64,000 bases of DNA from Halieaceae bacterium (GCA_902631395.1 CACOYM010000008.1:1-64000); one strand, 5' to 3'; shown: positions 18,006 through 28,429, counted from the stretch's first letter. The notes: generated by a model not told the origin, from the sequence alone. Program-made: numbers and translations.

Positions 18006-18416
18006 ATGCGCATGTTTCTGGTCCTCATAATGACACCTTTGGCGGCGCTTGCACTGGATCTGACAGATCGACAGCGCGCTGACATTGAGGCCCGCATTCA
18101 GCCCTTTTCATCGGTCTGTGTGCAAGGTGACGCATGTGGTGGTGGAGAAGCCGTCGCTGAGAGCGCTGGACGGTCTGGGGAGGACGTATACAACAACGCC
18201 TGCATGGCATGTCACTCTGCGGGCATTGCGGGCGCGCCAGCGGTAGGGGATCAGTTGGCATGGGCTGGCCGCATTTCCAAGGGAATGGATGCGCTGTATG
18301 ACAGCGGTATTAACGGCGTCGCGGGGACAGGCATGATCGCTATGGGCGGTTGCGTTGATTGCTCTGACGATGACATCCGGGCCGCCGTGGACTTCATGGT
18401 CGACAGCAGCCGCTAA
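18006..18416 (+). CDS. Small c-type cytochrome (cytochrome c5-like)
   Basis: 136 aa from ATG 18006, with a short signal peptide (MRMFLVLIMTPLAALA). The heme-binding motif CMACH is at residues 66-70 in the context DVYNNACMACHSAGIAGAP, as in cytochrome c5. The axial Met is probably in GMIAMGGC. Two extra Cys pairs, VCVQGDAC before the heme domain and GGCVDCS after it, may form disulfides; the second is typical of c5 proteins. Role: soluble periplasmic electron carrier. A TATACT-like -10 lies about 40 nt upstream. Divergent from the GST gene. Confidence 0.9.
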   Translation: MRMFLVLIMTPLAALALDLTDRQRADIEARIQPFSSVCVQGDACGGGEAVAESAGRSGEDVYNNACMACHSAGIAGAPAVGDQLAWAGRISKGMDALYDSGINGVAGTGMIAMGGCVDCSDDDIRAAVDFMVDSSR

Positions 18417-18872
18417 TAGCGTGCAGGCCGAGCACTGCCTGGCGTCGAGGTCCTCAACCGGTTTGCTTACTTCTTAACACTGAGTGAATGTGTAACGTGT
18501 TCTCTTATCACGCACTAAGCACCGTTTCAGTCAGCGTTTGATCGCGCCCTCCGCAGAAGTTTGTGAGCAAGCCGAGCCGAGGCAGCCAGCCTCCCGAGCG
18601 CACAGATGAATCACTCCCTAGTCTGGTCAGTCAAAGGACACAACACTGCTACTTGCTCCCGTAACAAGGCTCTACCGACGCGACCACGGTGATCGAATTG
18701 GCGCGCTCAAGCAGCGCGTATCCGCCTTAAAGCTCAATGCGTCTTATCGTGACGCGCTTGCTGGTTGGATAGATCATCTTGATCACTGCAGGTTTGTGGT
18801 ACTCGCTGCACGCCTATTGGTCTATTGACCTCGACGCCACGTGACGCCTGTCAGGAAAACTCATCGAAGCGC
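18417..18872. other. 456-nt gap, no gene recognised
   Basis: Lies between the convergent cytochrome and ubiK genes. One plus-strand frame is open for roughly 65 codons in the second half (about 18625-18830), with a protein-like run such as GALKQRVSALKLNASYR, but it has no start codon and no family I know. It could be a gene relic. No terminator hairpin with a T-run was evident after the cytochrome gene. Confidence 0.4.
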
Positions 18873-19142
18873 TTATTCCTCATCTGTCGTGGCCTGAAAT
18901 TGCAGATTCTGATCCAGGAGCGCCAGTTGTTTCTCTAATGCTTCCAACCGTTCCCGGGTGCGCTTCAGCACGGTGGTTTGGGCGTCGAATTCTTCTCGGC
19001 TCACCACGTCGAGCCCAGTTAGGGCAGATTGGAGAATGCTTTTGGCATTGCGGTCGATTGTTTCGAAAACGGTTTCAGGCCCATCCTTTAACCGTTGAAA
19101 AAAAGCACTCGAGGTACCTGCGCTTGATGATCGCTCACTCAT
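18873..19142 (-). CDS. ubiK: Ubiquinone biosynthesis accessory factor UbiK (YqiC)
   Basis: 89 aa from ATG 19142. UbiK helps UbiJ and the soluble Ubi complex in aerobic ubiquinone synthesis and can trimerise through a C-terminal coiled coil. The diagnostic C-terminal block is GLDVVSREEFDAQTTVLKRT followed by a Leu-heptad helix (LEALEKQLALLDQ). The N-terminal amphipathic helix region precedes ILQSALTGLDV. An upstream in-frame start at 19247 would overlap the NtrC site of glnK and adds residues outside the family, so it is rejected. The divergent placement next to glnK-amtB is conserved in pseudomonads and relatives. Confidence 0.92.
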   Translation of the reverse strand: MSERSSSAGTSSAFFQRLKDGPETVFETIDRNAKSILQSALTGLDVVSREEFDAQTTVLKRTRERLEALEKQLALLDQNLQFQATTDEE

Positions 19143-19239
19143 GATGTCTGTCGAACTGCGTCTTCCCTTATGTCTTTTAATGTAGCGCACCAGCTGCAAA
19201 CCTGACAGCGTAAATTTCTTCAAAAGTGGTGCGAAGCGC

Positions 19240-19254
19240 GCACTCACTTGGTGC
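19240..19254 (+). promoter_or_regulatory. NtrC binding site
   Basis: GCACTCACTTGGTGC matches the NtrC consensus GCAC-N5-TGGTGC exactly. A further TGGTGC half-site is at 19227-19232. The site centre is about 96 nt upstream of the -24 element of the glnK promoter, a normal enhancer distance, and an A/T-rich stretch in between (19275-19340) could be bent by IHF. Confidence 0.82.
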
Positions 19255-19340
19255 GAGTTCTGATGAAGCTTGCATTATGCAAAATTTTTATCGAACAAAT
19301 AAACTTTTTAAGTATATGTTTTTACTTATTTAATAATTAT

Positions 19341-19358
19341 TTGGCCTGCACGTAGCAA
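19341..19358 (+). promoter_or_regulatory. Sigma-54 promoter of glnK-amtB
   Basis: TTGGCCTGCACGTAGCAA carries GG (19343-19344) and GC (19355-19356) separated by exactly 10 nt, the -24/-12 signature of RpoN promoters. The -12 half TAGCA is less than ideal. Its position downstream of an exact NtrC site supports it. Confidence 0.78.
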
Positions 19359-19414
19359 GAGGGTTTCGGTGGAAGCAGTGAGAGCCACGCGCTATTTCGC
19401 ATCGGCCAAACTGA

Positions 19415-19822
<408 letters not shown>

Positions 19823-19846
19823 TTTTAAGCCTTGGAGAACTTTCTC

Positions 19847-21100
19847 ATGGAATACGATATTTTTCAGTTGCAGTACGCGCTAGACACTTTTTACTTTCTC
19901 GTCTGTGGTGCGTTGGTCATGTGGATGGCCGCTGGATTCGCCATGCTCGAGGCAGGACTTGTCCGCTCTAAAAACACGGTCGAGATTTTGACTAAGAACA
20001 TTACGCTCTTCGCAGTGGCATGCATCATGTTCATGGTTGTTGGATATAGCATCATGTACCCTAAGCTCGGCGATATTTTTCTTAGTGCGATCACGGGATC
20101 GGGTGTGGAAAAGGGTGCCGAGGAGAACAAAACCTACGCTCCCTCTGCTGACTTTTTCTTTCAGGTGGTCTTTGTCGCTACGGCGATGTCCATCGTGTCG
20201 GGTGCAGTCGCGGAGCGAATGAAGCTCTTTGCATTCCTTGCCTTCGCGGTTGTCATGACTGGCTTTATTTACCCTTTGGAAGGTAGTTGGACCTGGGGCG
20301 GTCTTCCGGTGTTCGGCATGTACACGCTGGGCGATCTGGGCTTCTCTGATTTCGCTGGTAGCGGCATCGTGCACATGGCGGGAGCGGCGGCTGCTCTGGC
20401 AGGTGTCATTCTAGTTGGAGCAAGGAAGGGTAAGTACGGTCCGAACGGCGAGGTGAATGCCATTCCCGGCGCGAATTTGCCCCTGGCGACGCTGGGCACG
20501 TTTATCCTTTGGTTGGGATGGTTCGGCTTCAACGGCGGTTCGGTCTTAGCGACCGCATCGGTCGACAATGCCAACGCCGTGGCTGTCGTGTTTATGAACA
20601 CTAACCTCGCTGCGGCGGGTGGGTGCATCGGTGCGCTGATAGTGGCAAAGGTGCTTTTTGGCAAGGCTGACCTGACCATGGCCCTGAATGGCTGCCTCGC
20701 TGGGTTGGTTGCGATCACCGCTGGTCCGGATACACCGTCCGTGCTTCAGGCGACGATTTTCGGCGCCCTTGGTGGAGTGCTGGTGGTCTTCTCTATCACC
20801 ACCCTCGACAGGCTGAAGATCGATGACCCGGTGGGTGCGATTTCTGTGCACGGCGTCGTAGGTTTGCTTGGACTCCTGTTGGTGCCGATTACCAATCCAC
20901 TCACTGACGATGGTGGCGCGAGCTTCTCCGGTCAAATTATCGGCGCGCTTACCATTTTCGGCTGGGTCTTTGTCGCTTCTTTCATTACCTTCTTTGTGAT
21001 CAAGATGGTCTTTGGACTGCGGGTTTCCGAAGAGGAGGAATTCGAAGGTGTCGATATCAGCGAATGTGGGCTCGAAGCTTATCCGGAATTCGCAAAGTAA
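19847..21100 (+). CDS. amtB: Ammonium transporter AmtB
   Basis: 417 aa with about 11 hydrophobic segments. ATG 19847 is preceded by GGAG at 9 nt; the TTG at 19832 would swallow that site and is rejected. Ammonium-channel signatures: MWMAAGFAMLEAGLVRSKN near the N-terminus, DFAGSGIVHMAGAAAALAG with the Asp and first pore His, and GAISVHGVVGLLG with the second pore His. AmtB conducts ammonium and is blocked by unmodified GlnK inserting its T-loop, which fits the operon. A factor-independent terminator follows at 21126. Confidence 0.96.
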   Translation: MEYDIFQLQYALDTFYFLVCGALVMWMAAGFAMLEAGLVRSKNTVEILTKNITLFAVACIMFMVVGYSIMYPKLGDIFLSAITGSGVEKGAEENKTYAPSADFFFQVVFVATAMSIVSGAVAERMKLFAFLAFAVVMTGFIYPLEGSWTWGGLPVFGMYTLGDLGFSDFAGSGIVHMAGAAAALAGVILVGARKGKYGPNGEVNAIPGANLPLATLGTFILWLGWFGFNGGSVLATASVDNANAVAVVFMNTNLAAAGGCIGALIVAKVLFGKADLTMALNGCLAGLVAITAGPDTPSVLQATIFGALGGVLVVFSITTLDRLKIDDPVGAISVHGVVGLLGLLLVPITNPLTDDGGASFSGQIIGALTIFGWVFVASFITFFVIKMVFGLRVSEEEEFEGVDISECGLEAYPEFAK

Positions 21101-21125
21101 TTACCCTGTCCTCTCATGGCAGTTT

Positions 21126-21147
21126 GGGCCCTCAGGGGCCCTTTTTT
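21126..21147 (+). terminator. Rho-independent terminator of glnK-amtB
   Basis: A 6-bp GC stem (GGGCCC, loop TCAG, GGGCCC) is followed immediately by six T. It is 26 nt after the amtB stop. Confidence 0.9.
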
Positions 21148-21952
<805 letters not shown>

Positions 21953-21959
21953 CGCTTGT

Positions 21960-22673
21960 TCATTCAACACGGAGCCCTTCAAGTTGTGCGATAGCGTTAG
22001 GCAACTCAGCCAGTGTAGTCACGACACTTGCGGCGATTTCGCTCCGGCGCCCCTCGGGGTTGAACCAAATTGCCGTTGCGCCTGCTGCGACCGCGCCGCC
22101 AACGTCATTCTGGTGGCAATCGCCCACGTGGATCACTTCTGACGCGGTGACGCCAGCTTCGGTAAATGCATGATGGAACAGGGCTGGATCGGGTTTGCTA
22201 ATGCCAAACTCTTCTGCACGCCACGCGTAGTCGAAAAAGTGCCCGATGGTGGTTTTGTGGACATCCGCATTGCCGTTGGTGATCGCGCCGATTCGATAGC
22301 GCTGACTCAACGCCTGGAGAACCGGCACAGCGTCTTCAAAGAGTGCGACGGAATGACGATGCGACAAAAACGCCGCAAAGGCTTCGGAGGCGGCGACAGC
22401 AGACTCGTCAGAAGCCACGCCCTTGCTTTGCAGCAAGGCGTCAATAAATTGCTCCCGGAACAAACTGATGTGATGTGCTAGCTTGGGCTCCTTTTCAAGC
22501 ACGCTGCGTCGGATTGCGTCGAGCTGGTCTCGTGGTGTTGTATCGAGACCTAGGCTCGGGAATCGACCTCGGAGAAACAACCACTGCGCCCGCTCAGCCG
22601 CCTGCAAGGCGGGCCGCACATCCCATAGCGTATCGTCGAGATCAAAGGTGATTAGCCGTAGCGGCGCATTCAT
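21960..22673 (-). CDS. yigB: HAD hydrolase, YigB-like phosphatase
   Basis: 237 aa. HAD motif I is TFDLDDTLWDV (about 9-19), motif II ITNGNAD, motif III with Lys in ISKPDPALF, and motif IV GDCHQNDVGGA, so all four are intact. In E. coli YigB dephosphorylates 5-amino-6-(5-phosphoribitylamino)uracil in riboflavin synthesis, with broad activity. The gene normally follows dapF-DUF484-xerC. Here it follows DUF484 directly after 136 nt, with xerC absent. It is convergent with the PII gene, 7 nt apart. Confidence 0.88.
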   Translation of the reverse strand: MNAPLRLITFDLDDTLWDVRPALQAAERAQWLFLRGRFPSLGLDTTPRDQLDAIRRSVLEKEPKLAHHISLFREQFIDALLQSKGVASDESAVAASEAFAAFLSHRHSVALFEDAVPVLQALSQRYRIGAITNGNADVHKTTIGHFFDYAWRAEEFGISKPDPALFHHAFTEAGVTASEVIHVGDCHQNDVGGAVAAGATAIWFNPEGRRSEIAASVVTTLAELPNAIAQLEGLRVE

Positions 22674-22810
22674 GGGTTCAACCGTATCTCTGCGAGGCGG
22701 TCATGCAGTCTGTTGAGTGTTACAGAGATCCATAGGTTACCGCCAATGCAATTTGCTGACCTCTTCATGGTTCTAGTGAGGGCTTTCTCAAAACCATGCC
22801 CTGCAGCGTC

Positions 22811-23437
22811 CTAGGCTTGGCTTGCGGGGAGCTGGCCGATTACCTCTGCTACGTAATCTAGGAACAGGGTGCCATCTTCTGGCTGGTAGCGCTGTGAATC
22901 TTTGGAACCCACAGCCAACACCCCGACAATGTCTTCTCCCGTCCGGATTGGCGATAAAGCGCCAGAACCCTCGACTGCTTCTGTATTGAACAGCACTGCC
23001 ATTTCCTCGGACCGCAACACGCCCGAAAAACTGGCGCCTTGCCGGATTAATTTGTGAGCAACTGACACAGACTCTGAACCACCGCCCGTCCAGACCAGTA
23101 GGCCTGCCTCTGCTTGGAATGTATCGCTAATCTGCTCGGTCCAGATGTGGCAGAGCTCTTCGCGGTCTCTCGCGCCGATTAGCGCCAGTATCGAGCTGCG
23201 CGTGGCTTGCAGTAGGCGGTCGTTTTCCCGCCCGATCTCGGACAGCACACTCAATTTCTGCCTTGAGGCGATATTGCGCTCGCGAAGGACGCTGACCTGT
23301 CTCTCGACGAGGGAGACGGCACCCTCGCCGCCATGGGGGAGGTTCAAAACGGCTAAAAGACCTGGGCGATCCTGAAGAAAATTGGGATTCTCCCTGAGGA
23401 ACGCCTCGACGTCTTGGGGGTCAATGTCGTTTGCCAT
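22811..23437 (-). CDS. DUF484 family protein
   Basis: 208 aa. The DUF484 N-terminal block is clear: DVEAFLRENPNFLQDRPGLL followed by LNLPHGGEGAVSLVERQV. A GAF-like domain covers the rest (VLRSEEMAVLF, IVGVLAVGSKDSQRYQPEDG). It is soluble and its function is unknown; the family is tightly linked to dapF and xerC in gammaproteobacteria. It starts 7 nt after dapF ends, so it is probably the last gene of lptM-lysA-dapF-DUF484. Confidence 0.9.
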   Translation of the reverse strand: MANDIDPQDVEAFLRENPNFLQDRPGLLAVLNLPHGGEGAVSLVERQVSVLRERNIASRQKLSVLSEIGRENDRLLQATRSSILALIGARDREELCHIWTEQISDTFQAEAGLLVWTGGGSESVSVAHKLIRQGASFSGVLRSEEMAVLFNTEAVEGSGALSPIRTGEDIVGVLAVGSKDSQRYQPEDGTLFLDYVAEVIGQLPASQA

Positions 23438-23444
23438 GATAAAT

Positions 23445-24281
23445 TTAGCCTTTCAAAGTTATCGTACCGTTAAACACGGTAGCAGTGGGTCCGCTCAGCC
23501 ATACTCGGTCGCTTTCAGATCGCCATGCGACGCTCAATTTGCCACCCGGTAGGCTTACGTCGACCTCCTCGTCGAGTAGTTCCAGTTTGATGCCGTATAC
23601 AGCTGCGGCGCAGGCACCAGAGCCGCAGGCATCGGTCTCGCCCACACCCCGTTCATATACTCGTAACTTCACCTTTTTTCGGGACTGAATTTGCATAAAC
23701 CCGACATTAACCCGCTCCGGGAATCGAGAGTGGCCCTCTAGTAGCGGCCCAAGCGAGGAGACGGGTGCTGCGGCACAATCATCGACCATGAGGATTGCAT
23801 GCGGATTGCCCATTGAGACCGCACCGATCGACAGCTGCTGGCCCTGAACCTCAATAGCGTATTGATCCTGAGTGTCTTCTGCTTGAAAGGGAATATCTGC
23901 CGGCGTGAATCGCGGCGCGCTCAGCCCAGCACAGACCCTTCCACCTTCACTTAAGGATAATGTTAGAGAGTCGTCGTCCGTCTGTAGCAAGATTTCGCGC
24001 TGCCGAGTCAGGCGTTTTTCTTTTAAAAATCGCCCTACGCAGCGGGCGCCATTGCCGCACTGCCCGGCGCGTGATCCATCAGCGTTAAAAACGTGATATC
24101 GGAAGTCGGCATCGGGACTGTCGGGTGGCGTGATTATCAGGATTTGGTCGCATCCAATACCGTGCCGCCGGTCGGCCAGAGATCTTAGTTGCGCGGTGTT
24201 CAGGTCAATCGCTTGAGTGACGCCGTCAATGACGACGAAGTCATTGCCTGAACCTTGCATTTTGGTAAAGGCGAGCTTCAT
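23445..24281 (-). CDS. dapF: Diaminopimelate epimerase
   Basis: 278 aa. DapF converts LL- to meso-diaminopimelate for lysine and peptidoglycan. The two catalytic Cys lie in QCGNGARCVGRF (about 73-84) and ACGSGACAAAVYG (about 217-229). The N-terminal FTKMQGSGNDFVVID is typical. Its start overlaps the lysA stop by 4 nt (ATGA), indicating translational coupling. It is complete with all catalytic residues. Confidence 0.96.
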   Translation of the reverse strand: MKLAFTKMQGSGNDFVVIDGVTQAIDLNTAQLRSLADRRHGIGCDQILIITPPDSPDADFRYHVFNADGSRAGQCGNGARCVGRFLKEKRLTRQREILLQTDDDSLTLSLSEGGRVCAGLSAPRFTPADIPFQAEDTQDQYAIEVQGQQLSIGAVSMGNPHAILMVDDCAAAPVSSLGPLLEGHSRFPERVNVGFMQIQSRKKVKLRVYERGVGETDACGSGACAAAVYGIKLELLDEEVDVSLPGGKLSVAWRSESDRVWLSGPTATVFNGTITLKG

Positions 24282-25531
24282 ACATCACCCTCGGCAAGTA
24301 AGGCCTCTCGATGCCAAAGATCTGAAAGTGTCTCGCGTTTGCCGACGACATGGGCGCTTTCTCCTGTGACAAGTATCTCCGCTGGCCGAGGCCGGCTGTT
24401 ATAGTTCGATGCCATGCTGAAGCCGTAAGCTCCGGCGCCCATTACGGCTAAGAGATCGCCCTGTGACAGGCAGAGCGCTCGATCTTTCCCTAGAAAATCG
24501 CCTGTTTCGCAGACCGGACCGACTATTTCCCAGCTTTGCACATCACCGTCCCGACGACGGACCGGCTGAATATCTTGCCAAGCGCCGTAAAGAGATGGAC
24601 GGAGCAAGTCATTCATCGCGGCGTCGACAATAGCGAATTGTCGGATATCATTTGGCTTGAGGTACTCCACTCGTGTAACTAGTGCGCCAGCCACGGCCAC
24701 GATGGATCGTCCTGGCTCCAGTAATAAATCCAAGTTGCGATCCCCGAGTCGGTCCGATAAGGCTGCGATGTATTCCTCAATGGAGGGTGTCTTTGTCTCG
24801 TAAGGCACGCCCAAGCCGCCGCCGATATCTAAATGATGGAGCACAATCCCGTCTTGCTCAAGTTCGTCGGTAAGGGCGAGCAGGCAGTCCAGAGCGGTAA
24901 GGAACGGTTCAATATCGGTAATCTGGCTGCCTATATGGCAGTCAATGCCGACCGGCGTGAGTGAGCCAAGGTCTGCCGCTTGCCGATACAAACTGCGTGC
25001 TGTGTCGGTGTCGACACCAAACTTGCTCTCGCGTAAACCTGTGGAGATATAAGGGTGAGTGCGGGCGTCGACGTCAGGGTTGACTCTAATCGAGACAGGG
25101 GCGGCGCAACCTAATTCGCGCGCGACTTCAGCAAGAAGTTGCAGTTCCGGTGCAGACTCAACGTTGAAGCATTTGATACCCAGCGCAAGTCCACGCTGCA
25201 TTTCTTTGGCCGTCTTGCCGACACCCGAAAAGACCACCTTGGCGGGATCGCCACCTGCAGCAATGACACGCTCTAGCTCGCCGCGCGACACCACATCGAA
25301 GCCGGATCCCCATCGGGCGAGCACATTAAGCACCGCCAGGTTGGAGTTGGCCTTCACCGCGTAGCAAATGAGGTGGGGTCGATTCTTCAACGCTCGCTGG
25401 TAAGCTATAAAAGCTGCCTCAATCTCTGCCCGTGAGTAGACGTAAGTAGGTGTACCGTAGTCATTAGCGATCGTCTCGAGGGATATGCCCTCACAGTGCA
25501 GGACACCATCGATGTGCGAGAACGTGCTCAT
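24278..25531 (-). CDS. lysA: Diaminopimelate decarboxylase
   Basis: 417 aa. This PLP-dependent fold-III enzyme makes L-lysine from meso-DAP. The Schiff-base lysine is Lys60 in CYAVKANSNLAVL. HIGSQ and GGGLGVPY bind PLP phosphate, and CETGDFLGKDR carries the catalytic Cys of the partner active site. The ATG (25531) shares its A with the lptM stop TGA, and the stop overlaps dapF by 4 nt. The operon order lptM-lysA-dapF is conserved in pseudomonads and enterics. Confidence 0.96.
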   Translation of the reverse strand: MSTFSHIDGVLHCEGISLETIANDYGTPTYVYSRAEIEAAFIAYQRALKNRPHLICYAVKANSNLAVLNVLARWGSGFDVVSRGELERVIAAGGDPAKVVFSGVGKTAKEMQRGLALGIKCFNVESAPELQLLAEVARELGCAAPVSIRVNPDVDARTHPYISTGLRESKFGVDTDTARSLYRQAADLGSLTPVGIDCHIGSQITDIEPFLTALDCLLALTDELEQDGIVLHHLDIGGGLGVPYETKTPSIEEYIAALSDRLGDRNLDLLLEPGRSIVAVAGALVTRVEYLKPNDIRQFAIVDAAMNDLLRPSLYGAWQDIQPVRRRDGDVQSWEIVGPVCETGDFLGKDRALCLSQGDLLAVMGAGAYGFSMASNYNSRPRPAEILVTGESAHVVGKRETLSDLWHREALLAEGDV

Positions 25532-25635
25532 CAGGCGCCCGAGGTTGCGTCGCCACCGTCAGCTGGACGTAACGGACCTTGTTGACCGCACGCGGCCAAA
25601 TAGGCGCAGAAAAAGACTACGAAGAGGGCCTTCAC
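25531..25635 (-). CDS. lptM: LPS-assembly lipoprotein LptM (YifL/LppL)
   Basis: A 34-aa gene with a GTG start at 25635 and a GAGG site 7 nt upstream. A hydrophobic signal peptide ends in the lipobox YLAAC (Cys16), followed by the LptM-type GQQGPLRPAD motif and a short acidic tail. LptM binds the LptDE translocon and promotes its oxidative maturation. Its stop overlaps the lysA start by one base. The position upstream of lysA and divergent from cyaY is the conserved context for this gene. Confidence 0.88.
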   Translation of the reverse strand: MKALFVVFFCAYLAACGQQGPLRPADGGDATSGA

Positions 25636-25729
25636 TATTTAACCTCGGCAAAAGGCGCAGTATAACAGTGCATTGTAAAGAGCTGGCGCAACGCGCGGGT
25701 CGTCTTTCTAATAGCTAAGGCAGAGCTGT

Positions 25730-26056
25730 ATGGCAGAGAACCGATATTACGAGCAGATTGAGGAGACTTTCGAGCAGGTTGAAACCGCGCTGGAGGAGCT
25801 ACCTGATGATGTCGATATTCGCAGTGCAGAGGGGGTTATCAATGCAACGTTTAGTAACGGCATCGTCTTTGTCTTCAGTCGTCAGCCGCCGACTGAGCAG
25901 CTTTGGTTAGCCACTCCGGGTGGGGGATTCCACTACGCCTGGGACGAGGCGGAGGCGCTGTGGCGAGACACCAAGAGCGATGCCTCCTTTCACGAGTTTC
26001 TAGTACAAGAACTGCAGCGTCACACCGGATTGCATTTGGAGTGGACGTCACATTAG
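25730..26056 (+). CDS. cyaY: Iron-sulfur assembly protein CyaY (frataxin)
   Basis: 108 aa, full length. The N-terminal acidic helix typical of bacterial frataxins is EQIEETFEQVETALEELPDD. It is followed by the central beta-sheet with INATFSNGIVFVFSRQPPTEQLWLA and the WRDTKSD segment. CyaY binds iron and modulates IscS activity. Divergent from lptM-lysA, as in most gammaproteobacteria. Start ATG 25730 with GGCAGAG upstream. Confidence 0.94.
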   Translation: MAENRYYEQIEETFEQVETALEELPDDVDIRSAEGVINATFSNGIVFVFSRQPPTEQLWLATPGGGFHYAWDEAEALWRDTKSDASFHEFLVQELQRHTGLHLEWTSH

Positions 26057-26078
26057 CGCTCTAGCAAAAAGAGGCGCG

Positions 26079-27023
26079 ATGCTGTTTTGGTGGATCGGGA
26101 TCTCACCGGTTTTCGCATCAGAACCACTGCTTGTGGTTAATCAATCGCCAATCGCTGCGTTAACGGCGTTGCCTGCGCAGCGGAGCGCAGAGCTTGAAAA
26201 TGAGTTCAGCTGGCGCGTTGCGGGTAGCATATCCAATCATTTCACTCTGCAAAGCTCGGAAAGCGAGTCGCTGTTCCTCGATGGCCAAAGTAATTTTCTG
26301 AGCATCGGTTTCCGATACCGGTTTGCAGAAAATTGGGATGTGGACCTATCCATACCCTGGCGCCATCACACGGGCGGCTTTACCGACGACCTGATTACAG
26401 AATGGCACAAGCTTTTTGGCCTGCCCAATGCAGATCGCGACCGTTATCCCGCTGATGTTTTGCAATACAACGTGTCACTGCCGGGCCATCAGAGAGCGCT
26501 TCATCAGTCTGCCTCGGGTATCGGCGACGTCCAAATCGCATTGAATCGGCGGTTGCTGCGGCTTGATGGAGGGCAGTTATCCGTTGGGACTGGTGTTAAG
26601 CTGCCAACGGGTGAATCTGATGAGTGGCTTGGCAGCGGTGCGACGGACTTTTATGCCATGGCCAGATATACCGGTCAGCAATTGAATGGTTGGCCGCTGT
26701 ATTGGCACGTCCAGGTTGGCGCCACCTTCGCGGGTGCCAGCGAGTTGCTGGGCGAGACACAAAAACGTTCTATTTGGTTTGCCGGCCTTGCCGCCGAATG
26801 GCGACTCTCGCCGCGATGGTCTGCTTTATTTCAGTACGACGCGCACAGTGCGCTGCTGTCAGCTGATTTAGATGCACTGAGTCAGCCTGCCGGCATAGTG
26901 AGTATGGGACTCCGCTGGCGGTCCTCGAGGGGTTGGTGGGTCGATTTTAGTTTCAGTGAGGATGCCGTGGTCGAGGCGTCGCCTGATGTCACCTTTTTAT
27001 TCACCGCCCGCTACTCGATGTAA
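26079..27023 (+). CDS. DUF3187 family outer-membrane protein
   Basis: 314 aa with a short signal peptide (GISPVFASE). The rest is rich in alternating aromatic beta-strands ([42 protein letters not shown] at the end), which suggests a beta-barrel ending in an aromatic-rich C-terminal strand. It matches DUF3187, with [14 protein letters not shown] and [14 protein letters not shown]. Function unknown; it may be a small outer-membrane porin-like protein. It follows cyaY by 22 nt, so co-transcription is possible. Its 3' end overlaps convergent argH by 13 nt. Confidence 0.85.
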   Translation: MLFWWIGISPVFASEPLLVVNQSPIAALTALPAQRSAELENEFSWRVAGSISNHFTLQSSESESLFLDGQSNFLSIGFRYRFAENWDVDLSIPWRHHTGGFTDDLITEWHKLFGLPNADRDRYPADVLQYNVSLPGHQRALHQSASGIGDVQIALNRRLLRLDGGQLSVGTGVKLPTGESDEWLGSGATDFYAMARYTGQQLNGWPLYWHVQVGATFAGASELLGETQKRSIWFAGLAAEWRLSPRWSALFQYDAHSALLSADLDALSQPAGIVSMGLRWRSSRGWWVDFSFSEDAVVEASPDVTFLFTARYSM

Positions 27024-28429
27024 AACGGACGCCTAGCGAGTGCCTCACGGGCAGCTTCAGCGGCTTCGCGTACACGCTTTGGTGCCGTGCCGCCAAAGTG
27101 ATCCCGCGCTGCGACCGAGCCCTCAAGCGTGAGCACGTCGAAGATATCGGCTTGGATGCTTCCGTGGAAGCTCTGCAGCGTTACCAGAGACAGGTCTGCC
27201 AAGCCGCATCCAGCATCAACGCAGTGCGCCACAATTTTGCCAACGACTTCATGCGCATCGCGAAAGAAGAGACCGCCCCGCACCAAATAATCAGCCAAAT
27301 CCGTGGCGGTTGAAAACCCGGCCGGTGCCGCAGTACGCATCGCTTCGGTGTTGGCTTCGATCGAGGGCACCATATCCGCGAAGGCACGCAGGCAGTCATG
27401 CAGCGTGATCACCGTATCGAATAACGCTTCTTTGTCTTCCTGATTGTCTTTGTTGTAAGCAAGCGGTTGCGACTTCATCAGTGTCAGCAGCGCGACCAGA
27501 TTGCCGGTTGCACGTCCCGATTTACCTCGGACCAGTTCTGGCACATCTGGGTTTTTCTTCTGGGGCATGATGGATGAGCCGGTGCAAAACCGGTCCGGAA
27601 GCCGCACAAAATCGAATTGAGCGGATGTCCATAGCACCAGCTCCTCAGAGATGCGCGAGAGATGATTCATTGTCATTGCGGCGACAGCGCAGAACTCGAT
27701 GGCAAAGTCGCGGTCAGCGACGCTATCGAGGGAGTTACGGGTGGGTGCGTCAAAGCCCAGCGCCTGCGCGGTCATTTGCCGGTCGATAGGGAAGGTCGTC
27801 CCCGCAAGCGCTGCTGCGCCAAGCGGAGAAACGTTCAATCTCTTGCGACAGTCGAGCAGTCGCCCATAGTCGCGTTCCAGCATTTCATTCCACGCGAGCA
27901 GGTGGTGACCAAAGGTCACCGGCTGTGCTACTTGCAGATGCGTGAATCCGGGCATGATCGTGCTTGCGTGTTCTGCGGCGAGTTCTACTACGCCCGATTG
28001 CAGGCGCGAGAGTTCTGCGGAAATAGCGTCGAGTTCAGCGCGCAGAAACAGGCGCAGATCAGTCGCGACTTGGTCATTTCGCGAGCGTCCGGTATGGAGT
28101 TTTTTACCGATGTCGCCAATCAACTCAGTGAGACGTGCCTCAATGTTCATATGCACGTCTTCACGCTCAACTTGCCAGGTGAATTCGCCGCGTTCAATCT
28201 CGCCAAGCACGTCCGACAGACCCTGTTGTATGGCGTCATTTTCTGCGGCGGTGATTACCCCGGTCGCCATAAGCATTTCGGCGTGTGCCCCGGAGCCCGC
28301 AATGTCATACGCTGCCAGGCGATGATCGAAAGCCTCCGATGCGGTAAAGCGTTGCACAAAAGCGTCAGTTGGCTCGCTAAAGCGGCCGCTCCATAAAGTT
28401 TGGCTGTTGTTGGCGTCCCGATCGCTCAT
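27011..28429 (-). CDS. argH: Argininosuccinate lyase
   Basis: 472 aa from ATG 28429; the TTG at 28450 that opens the frame would be an unusual start. ArgH cleaves argininosuccinate to arginine and fumarate, the last step of arginine synthesis. Family blocks: [44 protein letters not shown] with the catalytic His, and the signature [12 protein letters not shown] with the catalytic Ser loop. Complete and canonical. Divergent from hemC, the usual gammaproteobacterial arrangement. Confidence 0.96.
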   Translation of the reverse strand: MSDRDANNSQTLWSGRFSEPTDAFVQRFTASEAFDHRLAAYDIAGSGAHAEMLMATGVITAAENDAIQQGLSDVLGEIERGEFTWQVEREDVHMNIEARLTELIGDIGKKLHTGRSRNDQVATDLRLFLRAELDAISAELSRLQSGVVELAAEHASTIMPGFTHLQVAQPVTFGHHLLAWNEMLERDYGRLLDCRKRLNVSPLGAAALAGTTFPIDRQMTAQALGFDAPTRNSLDSVADRDFAIEFCAVAAMTMNHLSRISEELVLWTSAQFDFVRLPDRFCTGSSIMPQKKNPDVPELVRGKSGRATGNLVALLTLMKSQPLAYNKDNQEDKEALFDTVITLHDCLRAFADMVPSIEANTEAMRTAAPAGFSTATDLADYLVRGGLFFRDAHEVVGKIVAHCVDAGCGLADLSLVTLQSFHGSIQADIFDVLTLEGSVAARDHFGGTAPKRVREAAEAAREALARRPFYIE

